Source: Tritrichomonas musculus (lineage: Eukaryota; Parabasalia; Tritrichomonadida; Tritrichomonadidae). Taken from it: a stretch of 64,000 bases of DNA. The notes beneath the pieces are model-generated. The model was not told where the DNA came from, searched no databases, and saw only the letters and a program-made list of their open reading frames with translations. This document shows positions 58,952 to 64,000 of the stretch, in pieces; the first letter of the stretch is position 1, and every line of letters starts with the position of its first letter. Location: contig JAPFFF010000029.1 in NCBI GenBank assembly GCA_039105265.1, positions 868,001 to 932,000 of the forward strand, given 5' to 3'. The position numbers were made by a program, and so were the translations under genes.

Positions 58952-60841
58952 TTAGTTGTTCTTCTGTAACACATTCGACTTCAATGCAAAGTTATCATTC
59001 ACATATTTCACAGATGAAATCATATTATCGCTCACAGGTTGGTTGCTGATTAATGTGATAGATGCATCATAAATATTAGACAATGTATCATCCGCGGCTC
59101 TCAATGAAACAATATGGGTATTATAATTAATGTTTATTAATTCATTGCTTGTTGATTTGTAAATCATATTCAAACTTTTATATAAACTGTATTCGTATTC
59201 AACTTCTTCATATGATGCATCATCAGCATTTCGTTTGAATTTGACGATAATATTTTTGGTTGTGAATACTCTTCTTATATCATCATCAGGAACTACACAA
59301 CCACTTTCATTCTGTGTACATTGAATTGTGATTTGTTCTGGATTTTCATCAACAACATTTGCAGTTTTAATAAATGGTGATTCGATTTGTGCTTTAATGA
59401 CGTTGATTAACCATTGAGTATTGCCACTTGAATTACACAACATAAATTCGCCACGGTCATACCATACAATAGATAATCCATTATCTAACATCATTCTATA
59501 CCCTCTCATATATTTTTCATAAGGCTTGAATATCAAATCAAAATGTTGAATATTGTTAATGTAATCCTTGTTAGAACCCCAATTAACATCAAATATCACA
59601 TGTATATCGGTTTCTGGTAAGTATGGTTTTACAAATATATAATCACGAACTGGATTCGGATATTCAATGTTCAATTCAGTGCCATACAACGCAGTACTCA
59701 ATGCAGATTCATTAATCAAATCAGTTGGTATCTCAGGGATATCCTTCTTCAATGCATAAGTGTTTGACACATATCTAGCCGAATAAGCGTTTTTGTCTGT
59801 TGGTTCGACAGTTTTGGTTATTGAACATGATAATATTTCTGGTGTTTCACCAGTTCCTGGATTGATTAATTCATGGGAGTTATACAGATACCAAAGACTA
59901 GAATCACTTCCTTCCATACGCAGTATCTGAGAGGGTAGATTATCATCATCGTCATTGTACGAATAGTCTGCGTGAACATAATGGGCCGTATAGTAACTGT
60001 CTGATGATACAATATCCAACCCATATTGCTCAATCAGTATATGATATGGGTCGTAATCCAAATCAAGAATTGTATTATTGGCGATTGTGAATTGAATAGT
60101 TGTTTGTCCCTCAATAATCTCTGGGATTTCGCTTTTCACTTGCTCAATAATCTTTGGGAGGTCTTCTTTTGAAACATATTCTCTGGCACAAGAATCCAAA
60201 GCTGCTTGAAGACCTTCATTAGCCGCCATACTTGTTAAACACATTGATGCTTGAGCTGATAATGGGTTAACATCATCAGCCATCAATTTCTGAAACATTT
60301 CGTCTGATAATTGGTCTCTTATGTTCAATTGCAACTCACTATTTTTGAGAACTATGGGTATCTCTGACAAGTCTTCTTTTTTTGCATACAATGTCATATC
60401 TGGCAAGTCTTCTGTACTTTTCGCTTTGTATGGTTCCAAAGCAGTTGTCAAAGCAGATTCATTAACCAAATCTGTAGGTATTTCAGGTATGTCAGTTGAT
60501 AATGCAAAATTGTTAACAACGTAATCACGTAATGTATTAACAGCGTTTTGAATTTCTTCACTACTAGCATACTTTAATAATTCTTTATTGAATTCCTCTG
60601 TTTTCAAATAATCGAATAAATCAGTTGTTTTCGCGTACTCATCAAGATTCGTAAGCTTTGCGTAAGGTTTCAATAATTCTTTCAATTCCTCGGTATTCAA
60701 GCTTGACCCCAAATTATTTCCGTTATTACACTTACACCCACATGAAGTGGCATATTGTTTTATGTATTCTATTATTAATTCATCTATTGTATTTACCCTT
60801 TTGATACCACCTGCTTGCTCTATCGTAAACATTTTGAACAT
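58952..60841 (-). CDS. Fibre-like repeat protein of right Polinton
   Basis: The 629-residue protein has a helical, coiled-coil-like N-terminus (residues 1-150). It then has repeats of the form Y-V-x-x-x-Y/F-A-L-K-x-D-I-P-E-I-P-T-D-L-x-N-E-S-A-L, seen near residues 110-130 and 355-380 and partly at the C-terminus (KYVNDNFALKS). Strand-rich segments separate the repeats. This layout resembles trimeric tail or receptor fibres of viruses and phages, which alternate shaft repeats and beta domains. Fibre proteins are not among the well-known Polinton core genes, so the call rests on pattern alone. It starts five bases from the ATG of the divergent gene at 60847. Confidence 0.55.
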   Translation of the reverse strand: MFKMFTIEQAGGIKRVNTIDELIIEYIKQYATSCGCKCNNGNNLGSSLNTEELKELLKPYAKLTNLDEYAKTTDLFDYLKTEEFNKELLKYASSEEIQNAVNTLRDYVVNNFALSTDIPEIPTDLVNESALTTALEPYKAKSTEDLPDMTLYAKKEDLSEIPIVLKNSELQLNIRDQLSDEMFQKLMADDVNPLSAQASMCLTSMAANEGLQAALDSCAREYVSKEDLPKIIEQVKSEIPEIIEGQTTIQFTIANNTILDLDYDPYHILIEQYGLDIVSSDSYYTAHYVHADYSYNDDDDNLPSQILRMEGSDSSLWYLYNSHELINPGTGETPEILSCSITKTVEPTDKNAYSARYVSNTYALKKDIPEIPTDLINESALSTALYGTELNIEYPNPVRDYIFVKPYLPETDIHVIFDVNWGSNKDYINNIQHFDLIFKPYEKYMRGYRMMLDNGLSIVWYDRGEFMLCNSSGNTQWLINVIKAQIESPFIKTANVVDENPEQITIQCTQNESGCVVPDDDIRRVFTTKNIIVKFKRNADDASYEEVEYEYSLYKSLNMIYKSTSNELININYNTHIVSLRAADDTLSNIYDASITLISNQPVSDNMISSVKYVNDNFALKSNVLQKNN

Positions 60842-60846
60842 AATAA

Positions 60847-61863
60847 ATGACGTCAGATGTGGATGAACAATTAATAATGAATGAGGTGAAAAAGAAAGAT
60901 TATCAAGATATGCTCATATTCATGTTCCAAAATAGTAAATCAGAGCAAATAAAAACAATAATACACAATATTATTGAGTATCTTAAGAATCCTCGTAACT
61001 ATATCAAAGACGTGAAAGAAAAGCTAAAAGATATGCTTGATAAATATAACGCAAAGCCTAAAGGAAGTAAAAGACAAAAAAATGAATTAGTTAAAATACT
61101 TGATTCAAAAGCGAATTACTTTATTGATATATCTGGCTTACTAAAAGATAAAGCTGCGGGGCCTCCACTCAGCAGTTGCCGACAAGCGGAGGAAGAAAAG
61201 TCTGCTATTCCACAAATTGAGGAAGAGGAAGAACCTGACTTGGAAGGCCACTATTTTAGAAACAGAATTAATAAAGACATTGAATCACTTAGTAATTTAT
61301 TTACACTTGATAGTAATCATATTAATGCTTTACACTTATTTTATTGTATTGCTGATGACTCAAAAAGGTATCCGTTATTTAATAAAAAAGATACTACACA
61401 GATTCAATTACTTGTCGTATCATTAACTGAAAACATAGATTCACATAAAAACAATAAGATACCAGATGACATAAATAACCTAATGCAATTTGAGAAACAA
61501 AGAAGACAAACCAATATTGAAACAATGAGAAAGTTAGCTGAATCTAATCAAGAAGGTCAGCAATTATTAGATGCTTACAATAAATCTTCTACAATTGATG
61601 CTAACCAACTAGAAAGGTTTGGCTTATTAAATGAAGAGTTTACTGCTAAAAACCTTTATGGTTACTATAATAGGTCTATAAATCCTAAAGATGACTCCGA
61701 TGTTAGAGTTAGGAATATCGCATTACAATTACATGATGCAATAAGAGAAACAAACATATTTGAAGAAACAACTGAACCTAAAAACAAAAAGCAACTCAAA
61801 CAATTAATAAAGTACCTTAATGAAAATGGAGATAGAGAAATATTTTTTTATGAATATGAATAG
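60847..61863 (+). CDS. Polinton protein of unknown function (338 aa)
   Basis: The soluble helical protein is rich in Lys, Asn, Asp and Glu. A linker at about residues 105-140 has an unexpectedly GC-rich coding stretch (61156-61196) followed by a Glu run. No motif is recognisable. Its ATG is five bases from the ATG of the divergent fibre-like gene, and its 3' end overlaps the start of the next gene on the same strand. It is probably transcribed or regulated together with that gene, perhaps as part of a virion-protein set. Confidence 0.6.
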   Translation: MTSDVDEQLIMNEVKKKDYQDMLIFMFQNSKSEQIKTIIHNIIEYLKNPRNYIKDVKEKLKDMLDKYNAKPKGSKRQKNELVKILDSKANYFIDISGLLKDKAAGPPLSSCRQAEEEKSAIPQIEEEEEPDLEGHYFRNRINKDIESLSNLFTLDSNHINALHLFYCIADDSKRYPLFNKKDTTQIQLLVVSLTENIDSHKNNKIPDDINNLMQFEKQRRQTNIETMRKLAESNQEGQQLLDAYNKSSTIDANQLERFGLLNEEFTAKNLYGYYNRSINPKDDSDVRVRNIALQLHDAIRETNIFEETTEPKNKKQLKQLIKYLNENGDREIFFYEYE

Positions 61864-63469
61864 TGATATAGAAGAGCAAAGTGAATCTGCGCCACAGGCG
61901 AGTCTTTCAAAGAAAGCCGAACATTTGCAAAGCAAAGTTGTTAAAGACAATTATCATGCAATTGACGTAAATCTAGAAGATGATAGTGAATCTTTATCCG
62001 ACTATAAAACAATGTCGAAGCGTGTTTTTAGCACACCAACCAAAGAATATCTTAGAAGAAACAAACCAATTGAAGCTGAAGATGACCACACCAACTTTTC
62101 AGAACTATTGAACTCAAATATTGAAGCAACAAAAGGACCTGAAGTAAATGCTGCTGAATTCTTAAATGAATATATGAAGTCTATCCCAACTGGTAAACGT
62201 GCTGGTAAAACATTTGAAGCATCACAAAAACGTATGAGCGACCTGTACATTTTCGAAAACAAACAAAGTATTGATGTTAGTAAATATCGAGGGGAATTAT
62301 TTGATATTCTTATTAACGGTAATTACCGTGTCAAGTTTTCACCTAAATGTGCTACAAGAGATGGAGCAGAAGCTTATTGCAAGAAAAGATTTGATAAAAA
62401 TGGATATCCATTATATCGTTTAGTACCAGCTAGGCATGACACTAAAGACCCTCTCGGTAATCCAATTTGTGATTTAAACGGTGATAGAGTTGAAGATATT
62501 GTTATTGTTGATACCCGTGGTAAGCCTGTTATTATTAATGGATATCGTCTTGTTAAAGCAGACCCTTATAAGAAATTATGGCAAACCGAACGTATTGCTG
62601 GTAAAACAAATGATTCATTCGAAGTATGGCTTAAGAATCTTATGGGAGCTAAACGAACATGGGAATACACTCCAGAACAATGGAATGAAGGTAAGTTTAA
62701 ACCTGAAATTGATAAGAAATTAGAAAAAGTAATAAACTCATATCAATCTGTTGGTTTATCCAAACCCAAAATCAGTACCAAAATTACTGCAAGAGGTTTG
62801 TGGAGTTCTATATTTTCAAAAATATGGCAAACTGTTTTATACAATATATTTACTACTGAAGAATACAAAGATTTGGAACCATTAAAATGTATATTTAGTT
62901 ATTTCAAAGTATGTACAGCCATATTTATTGCACGTTATGAATCTAAAGTGATGAAAGACCATGAACGCAATGATTGGAGTGATTGGGTTAAATATAAGAA
63001 ATTACATCCAAAATCCGTAAATGCTGAATTGGGTGTTATGATTCAAAAAGAATATAATGAAAGCATTAAAGCGACTATGCCAGTTGATGGAGAAATAAAT
63101 AGTGATGGTGAAATATCAGGAGTATTACAAGAAATATTGGAGCAAACAAATGACCTCATCTTTAAGACTGGTCTTGGATTCACAGAAGATAAGAAAGACC
63201 AATATGCACAGTTAGCTCAAGCTATAATTGAAAATAAAGTAAGTACAGCAACAAAGAAGCAATTACAAGACAAATTTGGTGAAAATATTGATGCTTGGAT
63301 TGATTCACAAGTTGGTGGAAATTACACCACAATCAAAGGATTATATAAGGCTGCACATAAAGGTGCTGGTGATAAATCATATATTAGGTCGCGAACTGTT
63401 GAAAAGCCAGCTACAGCTGAAATTGTTGAGGAACCTTCTGATGATGATGACGATGAAGATGAAGCATAA
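61820..63469 (+). CDS. Polinton protein of unknown function (549 aa)
   Basis: The frame starts at the ATG at 61820, inside the previous gene; Met codons near 61850 would give a shorter overlap. The N-terminus is disordered, Ser/Glu-rich and contains a hairpin cluster. A mixed region follows with strands (IVIVDTRGKPVIINGYRLV) and helices, including WSSIFSKIWQTVLYNIF. The tail is highly acidic (SDDDDDDEDEA). There is no match that I recognise to the double-jelly-roll capsid, penton, ATPase or integrase families. It could be a core or minor virion protein, by context only. Confidence 0.6.
   Translation: MKMEIEKYFFMNMNSDIEEQSESAPQASLSKKAEHLQSKVVKDNYHAIDVNLEDDSESLSDYKTMSKRVFSTPTKEYLRRNKPIEAEDDHTNFSELLNSNIEATKGPEVNAAEFLNEYMKSIPTGKRAGKTFEASQKRMSDLYIFENKQSIDVSKYRGELFDILINGNYRVKFSPKCATRDGAEAYCKKRFDKNGYPLYRLVPARHDTKDPLGNPICDLNGDRVEDIVIVDTRGKPVIINGYRLVKADPYKKLWQTERIAGKTNDSFEVWLKNLMGAKRTWEYTPEQWNEGKFKPEIDKKLEKVINSYQSVGLSKPKISTKITARGLWSSIFSKIWQTVLYNIFTTEEYKDLEPLKCIFSYFKVCTAIFIARYESKVMKDHERNDWSDWVKYKKLHPKSVNAELGVMIQKEYNESIKATMPVDGEINSDGEISGVLQEILEQTNDLIFKTGLGFTEDKKDQYAQLAQAIIENKVSTATKKQLQDKFGENIDAWIDSQVGGNYTTIKGLYKAAHKGAGDKSYIRSRTVEKPATAEIVEEPSDDDDDEDEA
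61890..61950. repeat. Hairpin cluster in 549-residue protein gene
   Basis: Perfect inverted repeats follow each other: CGCC-ACA-GGCG (61890-61900), CTTTC-AAA-GAAAG (61904-61916), TTTGC-AAA-GCAAA (61924-61936) and TTGT-TAAAG-ACAA (61938-61950). All lie in the disordered N-terminal coding region. Confidence 0.7.
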
Positions 63470-63501
63470 AAAAATTACTACCTACTTTATATCCTTGCTA
63501 A

Positions 63502-63990
63502 TTATTTTTTTGAACCTGGTAATTTGAATGTTGTTGTATGCGCCTTATTTGTTCCTGGATTTACCTGTGACTGCATAGCAGGCCCAAGCTTCGCTTGCGA
63601 CAAGAAATCATTTTTAGCTTCTGTTGGACTTGCAACCTTTTGATTCTTAGATGTATTACGAGCTATACTAGATTTTTCAGGCTCTTGGTAAAAATATTTG
63701 AATTCAGTTATTGGTGATGGTAATACCTTCTTTGGGCGTATTTCATCGGGTATATCAAGTTTTTCATTATTATATTCAATATTTACTTTTGGGTCATATC
63801 CACTAAATAAGGAAGGCTCCCTAGGATGTGAATTATTTGTATTTACCTTTAAGATAGGGCTTGTGATATTTGATTTGAATACATTGAATACTGGAAAATG
63901 GTATTTCCAATCCTGAAATTCATATTTGAAACCTTTAATATCAGCATCTTCATTTTTATTTCGCAATCGAACTTTCTGCCATTGGCTCAT
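63502..63990 (-). CDS. Polinton protein of unknown function (162 aa)
   Basis: The ORF is complete, with its ATG at 63990. The protein is Pro-, Asn-, Lys- and Ser-rich with little predicted order, and ends KAHTTTFKLPGSKK. A linker coded by two adjacent hairpins reads LSQAKLGPAMQSQ. It is convergent with the 549-residue gene. No family is recognised. Confidence 0.55.
   Translation of the reverse strand: MSQWQKVRLRNKNEDADIKGFKYEFQDWKYHFPVFNVFKSNITSPILKVNTNNSHPREPSLFSGYDPKVNIEYNNEKLDIPDEIRPKKVLPSPITEFKYFYQEPEKSSIARNTSKNQKVASPTEAKNDFLSQAKLGPAMQSQVNPGTNKAHTTTFKLPGSKK
63571..63597. repeat. Two adjacent perfect hairpins in 162-residue protein gene
   Basis: CTGC-ATA-GCAG (63571-63581) is followed after three bases by CAAGC-TTC-GCTTG (63585-63597) and then CGA. 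The second shares its arms with the hairpin at 51170-51182 in the left polymerase. Confidence 0.7.
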
Positions 63991-64000
63991 GAATGTTTCT

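Larger units (their letters stand above)
52931..64000 (+). mobile_element. Polinton (Maverick) element, right copy, runs off window
   Basis: This AT-rich element carries a full-length protein-primed polymerase, the small gene shared with the left copy, two minus-strand genes of which one is fibre-like, two plus-strand genes of unknown role and one more minus-strand gene. It looks largely whole as far as it is seen, so it is probably young. Integrase, packaging ATPase, protease and recognised capsid genes are not in the window and may lie further right. The left border is set by composition only. Confidence 0.75.

Noticed and set aside
61820-63469. Capsid protein identity for the 549-residue Polinton protein
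   Set aside because: Position and size would allow it, but I see no recognisable jelly-roll pattern or family motif, so I left it as unknown.
1-64000. Spliceosomal introns
   Set aside because: Trichomonad introns have a strict branch-point and acceptor motif (ACTAACACACAG). I saw no match, and the host genes are open from start to stop.

Overview
The window comes from an AT-rich protist genome in which long single-exon genes are packed on both strands with short flanks. The gene families point to a parabasalid of the Trichomonas/Tritrichomonas kind: giant Pmp-like beta-helix surface proteins with one C-terminal membrane span, a BTB protein with a lectin-like tail, many coiled-coil proteins of no known family, a mariner transposon and large Polinton (Maverick) elements. 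I saw no clear intron. The species cannot be fixed from the sequence alone.

Layout. (1) Positions 1-16600 hold two Pmp-like adhesin genes, one entering from the left edge and one of 4044 residues. They share near-identical DNA blocks with sharp edges, which suggests gene conversion. (2) Positions 17079-31022 are a housekeeping block: a Prp28/DDX23-like spliceosomal helicase, a BET-type bromodomain protein, the small-subunit processome factor UTP25, a coiled-coil protein, the primase large subunit PRIM2, an MBOAT acyltransferase and a large unknown protein. (3) Positions 31270-45617 hold a 2331-residue ubiquitin protease, a coiled-coil protein, a small methyltransferase, a membrane-anchored beta-helix protein with AIGGG repeats, a BTB protein and a 91-residue ORF. 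(4) Positions 45686-46959 are an apparently whole mariner transposon with TA target duplication. (5) From about 46962 to the right edge lie two neighbouring Polinton fossils. The left one is GC-richer and broken. The right one is AT-rich, looks largely whole as far as it is seen, and leaves the window before any integrase, packaging ATPase or recognised capsid gene.

The most unusual signals are in the Polintons. Both polymerases carry an HNH-nuclease-like module between the exonuclease and the palm. Clusters of short perfect hairpins lie inside several unrelated Polinton genes, and one 36-base hairpin segment occurs in two different genes. The left copy also holds a tRNA-like, Pol III-type unit. 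In the host part, the main curiosities are a compact GC-rich island at 27362-27490 inside an otherwise empty AT-rich spacer and the mosaic duplication between the two Pmp genes.
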